DNA of 64,000 nt from contig CALKJI010000010.1 of the NCBI GenBank assembly GCA_937995655.1, positions 62,001 to 126,000 of the forward strand, given 5' to 3'. The DNA comes from an uncultured Pseudothermotoga sp. (GTDB taxonomy: Bacteria > Thermotogota > Thermotogae > Thermotogales > DSM-5069). How positions within the stretch are numbered: position 1 is the first letter of the stretch; the number at the start of each line of letters is the position of its first letter. Made by a program: the position numbers and the translations under genes. Under the pieces are notes generated by a model. That model did not search any database. It saw only the letters and a program-made list of their open reading frames with translations, and had not been told where the DNA came from. Shown here piece by piece: positions 46,221 through 56,479 of the stretch.

Positions 46221-47081
46221 TTAAAAAACATTTCTAATGTTTTGGAAACCTTCACCAAAAGTATAGCGTGCTTCATTGACTATTATGAAGGAATTCTTAT
46301 CGGTTTTTCGGATAAAGGAAATCAATTCACCAAGCTCTCTTCTTCTCAAGACTATCAACAGTACTTTTCTGTGTTTCTTGGTGTAAGCTCCGTAGCCATC
46401 CAAATATGTCGCTCCTCTTTTTAAAGTGTTTAGCACAAAATCGGCTACTTGTTCGTTTTTGTCTGATATTACTATTACTTGTGTCGAGGTTTCTATACCT
46501 TTCATCACAAAGTCAATAGTCATACCATTTATGATGATAGCCAAGATTGCGTACATACCTATTCTTGCACCAAATGTCAAGCCAGCGAGGACACCGATAA
46601 CAAAATCGACGATCAACAAAGTTGTCCCGATTGGTGATGCGTAATATCTGTTCAATATTCGTGCTATTATGTCTGTCCCGCCGGTGGAAGCATTTTGAGT
46701 GAAAGTGATAGCCATTCCAATGGCAGTAAGAACATCTCCGAAGAAGACGGCGAGCATCATGTCTCCAGCAATGTACTTCGGTATTTTTATGAATCTATCG
46801 AAAAGGTCAACAAGAAAGGTTATCAAGAAGGTACAGTATATGGTTTTTACACTGAAATCGAAGCCTACGGTGAGAAAGGCTATCAAAAAGAGTAAACCAT
46901 TTATTATGTACATCCAAACACCAACAGGCAGTTTTATCAAACCATTCAAAACCATAGCCAGTCCGCTGGCGCCACCTGCGGCTATGTTGTTGGGTATCAG
47001 AAAAACTACAAGACCTATAGCTGTTATCAATACACCAACAGTTGCAAATATGTATTCTCTGATGATGAGAGTCCTGTTCAT
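46221..47081 (-). CDS. YitT family membrane protein (DUF161 + DUF2179)
   Basis: A 286-residue protein with five or six hydrophobic helices (about 10-200) containing NNIAAGGASGLAMVLNG and TQNASTGGTDIIARIL, the YitT signatures, and a C-terminal cytosolic DUF2179 domain with LKRGATYLDGYGAYTK. The transported substrate is unknown. I choose ATG 47081, because GGGAGGGG lies 6 bp upstream; ATG 47087 abuts that site. Confidence 0.9.
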   Translation of the reverse strand: MNRTLIIREYIFATVGVLITAIGLVVFLIPNNIAAGGASGLAMVLNGLIKLPVGVWMYIINGLLFLIAFLTVGFDFSVKTIYCTFLITFLVDLFDRFIKIPKYIAGDMMLAVFFGDVLTAIGMAITFTQNASTGGTDIIARILNRYYASPIGTTLLIVDFVIGVLAGLTFGARIGMYAILAIIINGMTIDFVMKGIETSTQVIVISDKNEQVADFVLNTLKRGATYLDGYGAYTKKHRKVLLIVLRRRELGELISFIRKTDKNSFIIVNEARYTFGEGFQNIRNVF

Positions 47082-47271
47082 TGCCATCCCCTCCCTAATT
47101 AGCAAGATTTTACCATGCAAAGCCCACGAGGTTTTTAGGTGTCTCCTGAATCTTCAGGTTTTTATCGATGAAAAGATGCGATATAGCTAGATAATGACTC
47201 TATTTTAGATCTTTTTTTGATATAATCACCATTTTTTAGCTCTAGTTCTTGATAATTACCAAAAATGACAC

Positions 47272-47300
47272 TTGATTACTTACCAAGAGTAGTGTATTCT
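47272..47300 (+). promoter_or_regulatory. groESL promoter
   Basis: TTGATT and TATTCT lie 17 bp apart, directly before the CIRCE element; a TATAAT at 47300-47305 is an alternative -10. The CIRCE site would cover the start site. Confidence 0.55.
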
Positions 47301-47304
47301 ATAA

Positions 47305-47331
47305 TTAGCACTCAAAGAGGTAGAGTGATAA
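47305..47331 (+). promoter_or_regulatory. CIRCE element (HrcA operator)
   Basis: TTAGCACTC, nine bases, GAGTGATAA. The left arm is perfect and the right arm differs by one base from GAGTGCTAA. It lies 32 bp before groES, so heat-shock control by HrcA is expected; hrcA itself is not in the window. Confidence 0.93.
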
Positions 47332-47362
47332 GATTTTACAAAAGTGAAAGGAGGTTCGATTT

Positions 47363-47632
47363 ATGAAAGTTACGCCACTAGGTGAAAGATTATTGATTAA
47401 ACCCTTGAAAGAGGAAAAGAGAACCGAGGGAGGTATAGTTTTACCAGATTCGGCAAAGGAGAAGCCGATGAAGGCTGAGGTTATAGCAGTTGGAGAAAAG
47501 GTTGAGAACATCGATGTGAAAGCAGGAGACAAGGTAATCTTTTCGAAGTATGCTGGAACTGAGATTAAGATTGATGAGGTTGATTACATTATCATCGATG
47601 CGAATGATATTCTTGCGAAGATCGAAGACTGA
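47363..47632 (+). CDS. groES: co-chaperonin GroES
   Basis: An 89-residue GroES. It has TPLGERLLIKPLKEEKRTEGG, a mobile loop with IVLPDSAKEKP, and GDKVIFSKYAGTEIKIDE. It caps GroEL as a heptamer. AAAGGAGG precedes the ATG. It is first in a CIRCE-controlled operon and lies 15 bp before groEL. Confidence 0.97.
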   Translation: MKVTPLGERLLIKPLKEEKRTEGGIVLPDSAKEKPMKAEVIAVGEKVENIDVKAGDKVIFSKYAGTEIKIDEVDYIIIDANDILAKIED

Positions 47633-47644
47633 AGGGAGGAATGA

Positions 47645-49267
<1,623 letters not shown>

Positions 49268-49284
49268 TCAAGAAGGATGATCAT

Positions 49285-49316
49285 AAGGAGGGCGCCCGCC
49301 CTCCTTAATTTTATTA
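49285..49316 (+). terminator. terminator after groEL
   Basis: AAGGAGGGC and GCCCTCCTT form a perfect 9-bp stem with loop GCCC, then AATTTTATT. It ends the groESL operon. Confidence 0.85.
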
Positions 49317-49504
49317 GAGCTGCTCGTTCAATTTGAAGTCACCAAGGCAGATTTACAAGTTAGTCCAACATAAGTTCTCTTGTCGCCTTTTTCACTGGTA
49401 GGAGTCTGTTTTCTTTAAAAAAATCCATTGTTCAAGCTCATTCTATTCAAATGTTAGTTTCTTACACATCGTATTATATATAATGGGAGGCGCCAACCAA
49501 GATA

Positions 49505-49980
49505 TTGGTGAAACAGCCAAAGGTATATTGGCATTGGTCTAATCTTTCTGAAATTAGTCTGATCACTCCATCTTTTCAAAACTCTCGATTGCTTCGTTGA
49601 CAAAGTAAAGAAAGATGATTGGACTGGATGATTTTTTCATTCAGTGGCTACAAATATTTATGAAGATCTCTTCGCCGAATTAACAGCTGATCAAACTAAT
49701 AGTTGAGTTGGTCTGTTGTCACTACGATCTTTAGAAGTTGATCCATCAAAGATAAATTGATCTTTGGATCGTCAAAGGTTTAATTTCTTTTTCTCGCCCC
49801 TTATTATAAAAGCAGATATTTTTTGATGACTTTCAAAGGATGGGTACTATTTTTGAATCTCTCAAGTTGGTTCTTTTAGCCTTTTTTGAAAGATTGAACG
49901 AACTTTACAAACAAAGCCTTTCTCCAGAAGTCCTTGAGCCACAGCCTTACGAAACCACCTTTCCAATTGTTTCGAATATG
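49505..49980 (+). pseudogene. decayed protein gene, product unknown
   Basis: The 783-bp gap from groEL to the SRP RNA has no intact gene but holds an eroded one. From TTG 49505 a frame reads VKQPKVYWHWSNLSEIS until 49598. A second frame continues with CFVDKVKKDDWTG, SVATNIYEDLFAELTADQT, SLRSLEVDPSKIN and PLIIKADIF, broken by TGA at 49629, 49704 and 49758. A third frame follows from about 49825: RMGTIFESLKLVLLAFFERL. A TATAAT and GGGAGG lie just upstream and a good terminator follows, so it was once a single gene of about 160 codons. I do not recognise the family. Nothing is seen from 49317 to 49470. Confidence 0.5.
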
Positions 49981-49982
49981 GT

Positions 49983-50016
49983 GCCGCACATTTTTGGTGC
50001 GGCTTTTAATTTTTTT
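49983..50016 (+). terminator. terminator after the decayed gene
   Basis: GCCGCAC and GTGCGGC pair across a 7-base loop and are followed by TTTTAATTTTTTT. It still looks functional and shields the SRP RNA gene. Confidence 0.8.
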
Positions 50017-50044
50017 GAGCAAAATTCCCACTATGGTTTATAAT
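50015..50044 (+). promoter_or_regulatory. SRP RNA promoter
   Basis: TTGAGC and TATAAT are 18 bp apart, with the predicted start about 7 bases after the -10, exactly at the SRP RNA 5' end. Confidence 0.75.
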
Positions 50045-50050
50045 TGAAAC

Positions 50051-50327
50051 TGGTGCCACGATAGGCGGGGGGTTGGCGGTCCCCTGTAACCCGAGATCCG
50101 CCACAGCGGGGCTGAATACCTATCAGAGGCTGCTTGGGTTAGGAAACGGGTTGTGCCGAAGGCGTTGAAGGTTGGGTCCTGTGCAACGGTGGGCTGTGAA
50201 CCTGGTCAGGTCCGGAAGGAAGCAGCCATAAGCAGTTTCCACCGTGTGCCGCAGGGAAACCTAACTGGAGCTGGAAGTACAACAACGCCCTGGTCTGAGC
50301 AAGTCGAAGATAGGTTCGTGGCACCAT
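50051..50327 (+). ncRNA. ffs: signal recognition particle RNA, large bacterial type
   Basis: The ends TGGTGCCACGA and TCGTGGCACCA pair, closing a molecule of about 277 nt. The conserved apical part of helix 8, GGTCAGGTCCGGAAGGAAGC, is at 50203-50224, the Ffh-binding loop. The 5' part GGCGGTCCCCTGTAACCCG is the Alu-domain signature of the large SRP RNA seen in Bacillus and Thermotoga, rather than the short 4.5S form. It partners Ffh (23.1 kb). Short open frames inside it are not genes. Confidence 0.95.
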
Positions 50328-50395
50328 TTGTTTATGCCATCCTTGAGGCTAAAGAACAGGGGTGGTATTCTTTTAAAAACAAATAATTAAAATTA

Positions 50396-50424
50396 TTGAC
50401 AGTTTATAAAATTAACTATATAAT
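50396..50424 (+). promoter_or_regulatory. promoter and probable operator of the MarR gene
   Basis: TTGACA and TATAAT are consensus hexamers 17 bp apart. The spacer, together with the last base of the -35, is an imperfect palindrome AGTTTATAAAATTAACT (50401-50417), the usual place for MarR self-repression. Confidence 0.7.
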
Positions 50425-50441
50425 TTCAATGGGGTGGGTAC

Positions 50442-50879
50442 ATGAAGATTGACGCAGAAAAGATCATGAGGTCTATTTTCGATCTGGTTCTGACCTTTTC
50501 AAAGATGCTCAACTTCAACAGTGAAATTGAAAATCTCAGAGCCATTGAACTTTATGTACTTTTGTACATTGCACAAAGAGGTCCACAGAAGATGAGTGAG
50601 CTTGCACAGAGTTTTTCTATGACAAGAAGTAATATAACCTTTCTCACTGATTCACTTGAAGAGAAAGGTTTTGTTGCTAGGGTGAGGTCAGATGAAGATA
50701 GACGTGTCATAATGATTGATTTAACAAAAAAAGGTAAAGCAATTTATAAACAGATTCTTTCGGATTTTTCAAAACTTATAGACGAGGTTACTTCGCACAT
50801 ACCTTCAGAGGATCTTCTCGTGATGGCTGATGGTTTTGAAAGACTTTCAAAACTTTTCAGGGGGGGTGAAGACCGATGA
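50442..50879 (+). CDS. MarR family transcriptional regulator
   Basis: A 145-residue winged-helix regulator: an N-terminal dimer helix, HTH with MSELAQSFSMTRSNITFLTDSLEEKG (recognition part SMTRSNITFLTDSLE), and the wing VRSDEDRRVIMIDLTKKG, the MarR hallmark. Its promoter overlaps a palindrome. It overlaps the next gene by 4 bp, so it likely regulates itself and that oxidoreductase. The effector is unknown. Confidence 0.92.
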   Translation: MKIDAEKIMRSIFDLVLTFSKMLNFNSEIENLRAIELYVLLYIAQRGPQKMSELAQSFSMTRSNITFLTDSLEEKGFVARVRSDEDRRVIMIDLTKKGKAIYKQILSDFSKLIDEVTSHIPSEDLLVMADGFERLSKLFRGGEDR

Positions 50880-51895
50880 TCCTGGTCACTGGATCAACGG
50901 GTCATCTTGGGAATGTACTCGTAAGGCTTCTTGTTTCTACAGGAAAAAATGTGAGGGCGATGGTAGCACCCTTTGAAGATACTTTGCCTATTGATGACCT
51001 TCCCATCGAAATTGTTAGAGGCGATATACGAGATCACGATTTCGTTCAACGTGTGTGCAAAGATGTAGAAGTTGTTTATCATCTTGCGGCCTTTATATCG
51101 ATCCTAGGAAAGAGAAGGATGGTCTATGATATAAATGTTGGTGGGACTGAGAATATTATAAAAGCATGCAGGGAAAACAGAGTAAGACGCCTTGTTTACG
51201 TCAGCTCCATACACGCTTTTTCTGAACCAAGATCTGGTTCTTTGATCGATGAATCGATTCCCATTGATCCTGAGAAAACCTCTGGTGATTATGCAAAATC
51301 AAAGGCGATCGCCACACTCAAAGTCCTAAATTCAGCGAAAGAGGGCTTGGATGCGATTGTTCTATGTCCAACGGGCATTATAGGTCCCTATGACTGGCGT
51401 ATCTCCCAGATGGGCAACTTGCTCCTTTTATACTCAAAAAATTTGCTCAAAGTGGGTATTGAGGGTTCCTTTGACTTTGTCGATGTTCGTGACGTGGCAG
51501 GTCTTTTAATTAGAGCCTGCGAAAAAGCACAAAGGGGCGAAATATTCATAGCCAGTGGATACTATATTACTATAAGAGCTCTTTTTCAAATGCTTCAAAA
51601 GATAAGACCATCAAAGTCTGTCAATATCCTTTTACCAAGTTACATAGCGTATCCTATCTCTCTTTTCACGTCGATTCACTACCTTGTGAAAAAGAAAAAG
51701 CCTCTTTTAACGCCATACAGCGTTCATACTCTCACAAGAAACTATGTATACTCGCACAAAAAGGCTAGAGACCTTCTGGGTTATCAGCCAAGACCTTTGC
51801 TCGATTCTTTGAAAGATGCCTTACTCTGGTTTGAAAGCAAGGGTTTTGTCAAGCCAGTCAGTTCGGCTCTGAATTTTGTTGAACGATCTTCATAA
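50876..51895 (+). CDS. NAD-dependent epimerase/dehydratase (extended SDR)
   Basis: A 339-residue extended SDR related to dihydroflavonol 4-reductase-like and 3-beta-HSD-like enzymes. The NAD loop is [17 protein letters not shown]; the active site tyrosine and lysine are in [26 protein letters not shown] shapes the substrate pocket. Co-expressed with the MarR regulator. A reducing role on a lipid-like or terpenoid aldehyde/ketone is possible. Its end overlaps the convergent mgsA by 38 bp. Confidence 0.87.
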   Translation: MILVTGSTGHLGNVLVRLLVSTGKNVRAMVAPFEDTLPIDDLPIEIVRGDIRDHDFVQRVCKDVEVVYHLAAFISILGKRRMVYDINVGGTENIIKACRENRVRRLVYVSSIHAFSEPRSGSLIDESIPIDPEKTSGDYAKSKAIATLKVLNSAKEGLDAIVLCPTGIIGPYDWRISQMGNLLLLYSKNLLKVGIEGSFDFVDVRDVAGLLIRACEKAQRGEIFIASGYYITIRALFQMLQKIRPSKSVNILLPSYIAYPISLFTSIHYLVKKKKPLLTPYSVHTLTRNYVYSHKKARDLLGYQPRPLLDSLKDALLWFESKGFVKPVSSALNFVERSS

Positions 51896-52343
51896 TTCTG
51901 TCTTTTAGTTCTGATTCATAATCAGTTTGAATTTGTTCGTATTCTGATTTGAACAGTGGTGACGAAATGACAAAATCTGCTGTTGATCTTGTGATTGCAA
52001 CTGGTATGTTGTAAACTGTTGCGATTCTTAGTAAAGCCTTTATATCAACGTCGTGTGCGAGAGGTTCAAGCGGATCCCAAAAAAAGATTAAAACATCTAT
52101 TTCACCTTCTGATATCTTTGCCCCTATTTCTTGATCTCCCCCTAGGGGGCCACTCTTGAACTTGGTAACTTTAAGGCCTGTTTTCTGCTCTATCAAAGAA
52201 CCTGTGGTGCCAGTTGCATACAGTTCATGCTCTGACAGCGTACCTTTGTTGAATTGTACCCACTCTATCAAATCCTTCTTTCTTCTGTCGTGAGCAATCA
52301 ATGCTATTCTTTTTCTTTTATTCATTCTGATTTTCTTTTCCAA
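51858..52343 (-). CDS. mgsA: methylglyoxal synthase
   Basis: A 161-residue Mgs[43 protein letters not shown] and [14 protein letters not shown] are all family hallmarks, with the catalytic aspartate in GGDQ/WDPL blocks. It converts dihydroxyacetone phosphate to methylglyoxal, an overflow bypass of glycolysis. I choose the TTG at 52343, with GGGGGTGA 6 bp upstream, over the GTG at 52349 that touches this site. Confidence 0.95.
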   Translation of the reverse strand: MEKKIRMNKRKRIALIAHDRRKKDLIEWVQFNKGTLSEHELYATGTTGSLIEQKTGLKVTKFKSGPLGGDQEIGAKISEGEIDVLIFFWDPLEPLAHDVDIKALLRIATVYNIPVAITRSTADFVISSPLFKSEYEQIQTDYESELKDRIMKIVQQNSEPN

Positions 52344-52364
52344 TTTCACTCACCCCCATGATCA

Positions 52365-52393
52365 ATATTAGACGAATGTTTGATGTATTTCAA
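52365..52393 (-). promoter_or_regulatory. mgsA promoter
   Basis: On the minus strand, TTGAAA and TAATAT lie 17 bp apart, about 20 bp before the mgsA start. Confidence 0.6.
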
Positions 52394-52582
52394 GCTTTAC
52401 CAGTCTGTGTGAACATTGTTGAAAATTTTTAATAGGTTAGTTCGTACACAAAACATTATTTATTTTTTGCGTAACATCAAATTCAATTTCACTGCATGGA
52501 AAGAGTGGTAAGATTAGCAAAAATAAAATGCATTAAGAAACTTTATAGATGCGACGATCTTTTTCCTTTGGGAGGGTCTATC

Positions 52583-53713
52583 TTGAAAATTAGATGTGGA
52601 ATTTTGTTTACACCATTTGAGCAAATCGATGACGTGACAATCTCTATAGAAAAGGGAAAGATAGAAGAGATAAGTTCATCGAGTGCCTTGGGTCCTACTT
52701 CCGATTTTATTGATGCCAGTAGATATTGGGTTGTCCCAGGCTTTATCGACCCTCACACCCATATAGGAATATACCGTCTTGAAGGTGAAAATGCTGATCA
52801 CGGATTTGAAGTTTCGGACCCTTTGACACCGCATTTAAACGTAGTTGATGGAATCGATCCTTTTGATCCGGCCTTTGAGGATGCCATAAAATCTGGTGTC
52901 ACAACCGTTGGAATATTACCCGGCTCGTACATGTCCTTTGGAAGCAGTGTAGAGAAGATAACGATCATGCCAGGACAAGGTGCCATATACAAAACGAACG
53001 GTAAATTAGTCAATAAATCAGCGTTTGTGAAAGTTGCACTTGGAGAGCATCCCAAGAGATTCTTAGCAGAACGTAAAATGACTCCAACAACAAGGATGGG
53101 AATAATCGCAGAGATAAGATCAATTCTTAAACAGACCATACAATATATGAAAGGCTCTAATGAAAAAACAGATCCAAAATTAGAGAGTCTCATACCGGTA
53201 CTTGAGAAGAAAATTCCACTCAGGTTTCATGTGCACACGCTCAGAGATATCGTAGTCGCTCAGAATATTGCTCGAGAGTTTGATTTGAAGATCGTGCTTG
53301 ATCATGCAACAGAAGCTTACAATTTGAAAGATCAACTGAAAGATGTGCCGATCGTTTATGGACCTATAGTTTTTTCCAAGAGAGGGGTCGAGCTCAAAAA
53401 TCTTGATTCATCTAATCTTTCCAAGATGAAAGGCCTGAATTTTTGTCTCACGACAGATCATCCAACGATCCCTATTCAGTACCTCGATTTCATGGCAGGT
53501 TTATCAATGGCTGAAGGTTTTTCGCTTCAAGAGGCATTATCTCTTATAACTATCAATGCTGCAAAGATTTTGGGTATCAATGATCAAACAGGGTCTGTCG
53601 AAGTCGGGAAAGATGCCGATCTTGTCGTTCTCTCTAACAGACCATTTGAGCCGGATACAAGGGTGATCTGCACGATAGTCGGTGGACAGGTTTATTGGGG
53701 GAGTGAAAAGTGA
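52583..53713 (+). CDS. metal-dependent amidohydrolase (first of a tandem pair)
   Basis: A 376-residue TIM-barrel amidohydrolase. Metal ligands are visible in GFIDPHTHIG, RFHVHTLRD, LDHATEAY and TTDHPT, and it ends with the usual GSVEVGKDADLVVL. TTG 52583 has GGGAGGG just upstream; a longer frame from 52496 adds no family sequence. It is closest to the imidazolonepropionase-like group that includes peptidases and cyclic-amide hydrolases. It overlaps its paralogue by 4 bp and heads an operon with a peptide ABC importer. Confidence 0.87.
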   Translation: MKIRCGILFTPFEQIDDVTISIEKGKIEEISSSSALGPTSDFIDASRYWVVPGFIDPHTHIGIYRLEGENADHGFEVSDPLTPHLNVVDGIDPFDPAFEDAIKSGVTTVGILPGSYMSFGSSVEKITIMPGQGAIYKTNGKLVNKSAFVKVALGEHPKRFLAERKMTPTTRMGIIAEIRSILKQTIQYMKGSNEKTDPKLESLIPVLEKKIPLRFHVHTLRDIVVAQNIAREFDLKIVLDHATEAYNLKDQLKDVPIVYGPIVFSKRGVELKNLDSSNLSKMKGLNFCLTTDHPTIPIQYLDFMAGLSMAEGFSLQEALSLITINAAKILGINDQTGSVEVGKDADLVVLSNRPFEPDTRVICTIVGGQVYWGSEK

Positions 53714-54837
53714 TTGCCGTTGCTGGGGGTACCGTTTGGACAGGTTTTGAAACGATCAAAGATGGACTGATAATCATCGAAGATGGCAAGATATCTTACG
53801 TTGGGCAGAAGGTAAATCTGGGACATAATTATAAGAAGATAGATGCAACTGGGAAATTCATCACTCCAGGTTTTGTCGATGCTCACAGTCACATTGGCTT
53901 GATTCCCGAGGGGTTGGATTGGGAGTACAGTGACGTCAACGATTTTTCAGGTCCGATAACTCCTCAAATGAGAGCGATAGATGCAGTTGATTTCTTTGAC
54001 AAAGCTTTTAACGATGCTCTCTATGGTGGTGTAACAACTGTTTACACCGGTCCGGGCAGTGCCAATGTGATCGGAGGAGTTGGATTGATAGCTAAAACCA
54101 CAGGTAAAGTCTTGGTGGAGGAAGCGGCACTGAAGATGGCTCTCGGCCCTAAGGGAATCAGAGAGTACAAATCCAAAGAACCATATCCATCATCTCGCAT
54201 GGGTACGGTTGCACTTTTGAGAAATACTCTGTATGATGTGAAAAGATGGATACAAAATCCACAGTTTAATGATAAAACCAAAGAGTTTCAATATGAATAC
54301 GTATCAAAGGTTCTAAAAAGAGAAATGATAGCAAAGATTCATCTTTCTACTTCGCCTGACGAAATAATCGCGGTCTTAGAACTAATAAAAGAGTTTGATC
54401 TTCATGCCACGATCGATCATGTTTTCGCGGGAGATCTACTCACAGAACAGATAAAGCAAGCCAATGTGCCAGTAGTTTATGGTCCAGTGATGCTTTCAAA
54501 GCTCTATTCGGCTTTCAGGTATGTTGACGATCAAATACCGGTGAAACTTTCTAAGGCCGGTGTACTTGTGGCGTTGATGACCGACCACCCCGTCATCCCC
54601 CAGAAACATTTGAGATTGCTCGGTAGCGTAGTTGTTAGAAATGGTCTTTCGTACGACGAAGCTTTGAAGATGATCACTCTCAATCCTGCCAAGATGCTCA
54701 AGGTTGATGATAAGGTTGGAAGCATCTGTGTTGGTAAAGACGCCGATATAGTTATTTCAAGCGATCATCCCTTGAGATTGGATTCAAAAATCGAGATTGT
54801 CATCGTTGATGGGGAAATTGTGTTCCATCATTCTTAA
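53710..54837 (+). CDS. metal-dependent amidohydrolase (second of a tandem pair)
   Basis: A 375-residue paralogue of the preceding enzyme with the same layout: GFVDAHSHIG, AKIHLSTSPDE, TIDHVFAG and MTDHPVI for metals, and GSICVGKDADIVI at the end. The two are diverged enough to suggest different substrates or a heterodimer. It should hydrolyse a peptide, N-acyl or cyclic amide bond in the cytosol. GTG start in a 4-bp overlap; the substrate-binding protein gene begins 22 bp downstream. Confidence 0.87.
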   Translation: MIAVAGGTVWTGFETIKDGLIIIEDGKISYVGQKVNLGHNYKKIDATGKFITPGFVDAHSHIGLIPEGLDWEYSDVNDFSGPITPQMRAIDAVDFFDKAFNDALYGGVTTVYTGPGSANVIGGVGLIAKTTGKVLVEEAALKMALGPKGIREYKSKEPYPSSRMGTVALLRNTLYDVKRWIQNPQFNDKTKEFQYEYVSKVLKREMIAKIHLSTSPDEIIAVLELIKEFDLHATIDHVFAGDLLTEQIKQANVPVVYGPVMLSKLYSAFRYVDDQIPVKLSKAGVLVALMTDHPVIPQKHLRLLGSVVVRNGLSYDEALKMITLNPAKMLKVDDKVGSICVGKDADIVISSDHPLRLDSKIEIVIVDGEIVFHHS

Positions 54838-54859
54838 CACATTTAAAGGAGGTGATCTC

Positions 54860-56422
54860 ATGGTGAAGAAACTGTTTACCTTGGTATTCTTGGTAGCTTG
54901 TGCCTTTTTAGTAACCGCCGCCCAATCGCCCAAAAAGGGTGGAACTTTGGTCATTGCACATTGGGGTGATCCTATCTCCTTCAATCCGAATGCGAAGATC
55001 GATGACGCCGGAAATGGAATCTATGGATGTATTTTCAGTAAACTTGTCGCCTTGGATGCCGATTACAATGTTATACCTGATCTTGCTGAACGTTGGGAAG
55101 TCTCTGACGATGGCCTAACTTACACCTTCTATCTTAGAAAGGGAGTAAAATGGCACGATGGTAAACCGCTTACTGCTCAAGATGCAGTATGGACTTTTAA
55201 CCAGATCAAAGTACATCCTGAAGCACCGGCTTCAAAACACTTTGAGAAAGTTTTATCCATTGAGGCAAAGGATGACTACACAGTAGTTTTCAAAATGAGC
55301 CAGCCACAGGCACCCTTTATTGGATTTTTGGCTTGGTATGGTACTTGGGTGATGCCAAAACACATATACGATATTACTAAGGATGGAGCTCCCCTAGACT
55401 GGATAGACAATCCCGCGAATCAGAAACCAATAGGAACAGGACCTTTCAAATTCGTCGAGTGGGTAAAGGGTAGTCATGTGATTTTGCAGAAAAATCCAGA
55501 CTATTTCATGGGAGAACCTTACCTTGATAAGATTGTTTTCAGAATCATACCAGATCAAGATACTGCACAGCAGGCATTCCTAACTGGTGAGGTCGATGTG
55601 AATGGGAATGTGAGTAACGTTCATATACCCATTTACCAAAAGATGCCAGATATCACTGTTCTTCAAAAGCCTGCTCCGAGCAGGTACTATATGGGCTTCA
55701 ACGTCGCAAGAAGGCCATCACCATTCAATGACCCAAAGGTACGATTTGCTGCTGCTTATGCGCTTAACAGGCAAGAGATCTTCGACAAAGCTATTAAGTA
55801 CGGTTCTGTAAGCGATGGATTCTACACACCAGGTATACCGTGGGCATACAATTCTAATGCAAAAGCGCCAGGTCAGGATCTAAAGATGGCTGAAAAATTG
55901 TTGGATGAAGCGGGATATCCAAGGGGCAAAGATGGTTACAGGTTTGAAGTGACTTTGGTTTACTTCCAAGGACAGGTTTGGAGAGACATGGCAACGATCA
56001 TAAAAGAGCAGCTCGATAAGGTAGGCATAAAGGTTAAGCTGGAAGAATATGAGATAGCCGCCTATATAGAAAAGTGCTTAAAAGCTGGAGACTTTGATTT
56101 GACAGTCCTTAATGGTTTTCAGGGTCCCGATCCGGATAATTTGAAGCTCAGAGTAGGTACAGGTGGCGACATAAATGTGATGGGTTATTCCTCAAAAGAA
56201 GTTGATGAATTACTCGATAAAGGTGCAACCGTGGTGGATCAGAGTAAAAGAAAAGAATACTACTTCAAAGTCCAAGAGATACTTGCACAAGACTTGCCGT
56301 TTTATCCTGTTGGAGAAGTTGCTGCCAACTATGTGCACAAAAAGTACGTGAAGGATATGCCATATCAGCTTACTGGAAAGATAGCACTCAATAACTACGC
56401 AAAGACCTGGTTGGACAAATAG
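54860..56422 (+). CDS. peptide ABC transporter substrate-binding protein (family 5)
   Basis: A 520-residue binding protein of the Dpp/Opp/nickel class. A signal peptide (about 1-22, ending VTAAQS) precedes GGTLVIAHWGDPISFNPN; SDDGLTYTFYLRKGVKWHDG and GTGPFKFVEWVKG are family marks. It captures the ligand in the periplasm. ATG 54860 follows AAAGGAGGTGAT. A palindromic hairpin separates it from the permease genes, fitting its need for higher expression. Confidence 0.93.
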   Translation: MVKKLFTLVFLVACAFLVTAAQSPKKGGTLVIAHWGDPISFNPNAKIDDAGNGIYGCIFSKLVALDADYNVIPDLAERWEVSDDGLTYTFYLRKGVKWHDGKPLTAQDAVWTFNQIKVHPEAPASKHFEKVLSIEAKDDYTVVFKMSQPQAPFIGFLAWYGTWVMPKHIYDITKDGAPLDWIDNPANQKPIGTGPFKFVEWVKGSHVILQKNPDYFMGEPYLDKIVFRIIPDQDTAQQAFLTGEVDVNGNVSNVHIPIYQKMPDITVLQKPAPSRYYMGFNVARRPSPFNDPKVRFAAAYALNRQEIFDKAIKYGSVSDGFYTPGIPWAYNSNAKAPGQDLKMAEKLLDEAGYPRGKDGYRFEVTLVYFQGQVWRDMATIIKEQLDKVGIKVKLEEYEIAAYIEKCLKAGDFDLTVLNGFQGPDPDNLKLRVGTGGDINVMGYSSKEVDELLDKGATVVDQSKRKEYYFKVQEILAQDLPFYPVGEVAANYVHKKYVKDMPYQLTGKIALNNYAKTWLDK

Positions 56423-56427
56423 TGTAT

Positions 56428-56452
56428 TGCCACCCACGATCGTGGGTGGCTT
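56428..56452 (+). terminator. perfect palindrome hairpin between binding-protein and permease genes
   Basis: A 22-bp perfect palindrome, arms GCCACCCAC and GTGGGTGGC with GATC in the centre, with only three T after it. Likely a leaky terminator or a 3' end that stabilises the binding-protein mRNA. Confidence 0.7.
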
Positions 56453-56479
56453 TCATATTAAAGGAGAGTGCATTCCTAG

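Noticed and set aside
47140-47170. Plus-strand terminator CCTGAATCTTCAGG followed by T5
   Set aside because: No plus-strand gene lies upstream that would need it; the stem is short with a tight loop.
49572-49830. Selenocysteine-type recoding of TGA in the eroded gene
   Set aside because: Neighbouring frames are also needed to complete the protein, there is no visible SECIS-like hairpin after the TGA codons, and decay explains the pattern.
49840-50043. Intact 67-residue gene before the SRP RNA
   Set aside because: Its 3' end passes through the terminator hairpin and SRP promoter, and its start continues an eroded upstream frame, so it is part of a pseudogene.
50153-50386. Open frames over the SRP RNA
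   Set aside because: They lie inside a highly conserved structured RNA and have no protein-like features.
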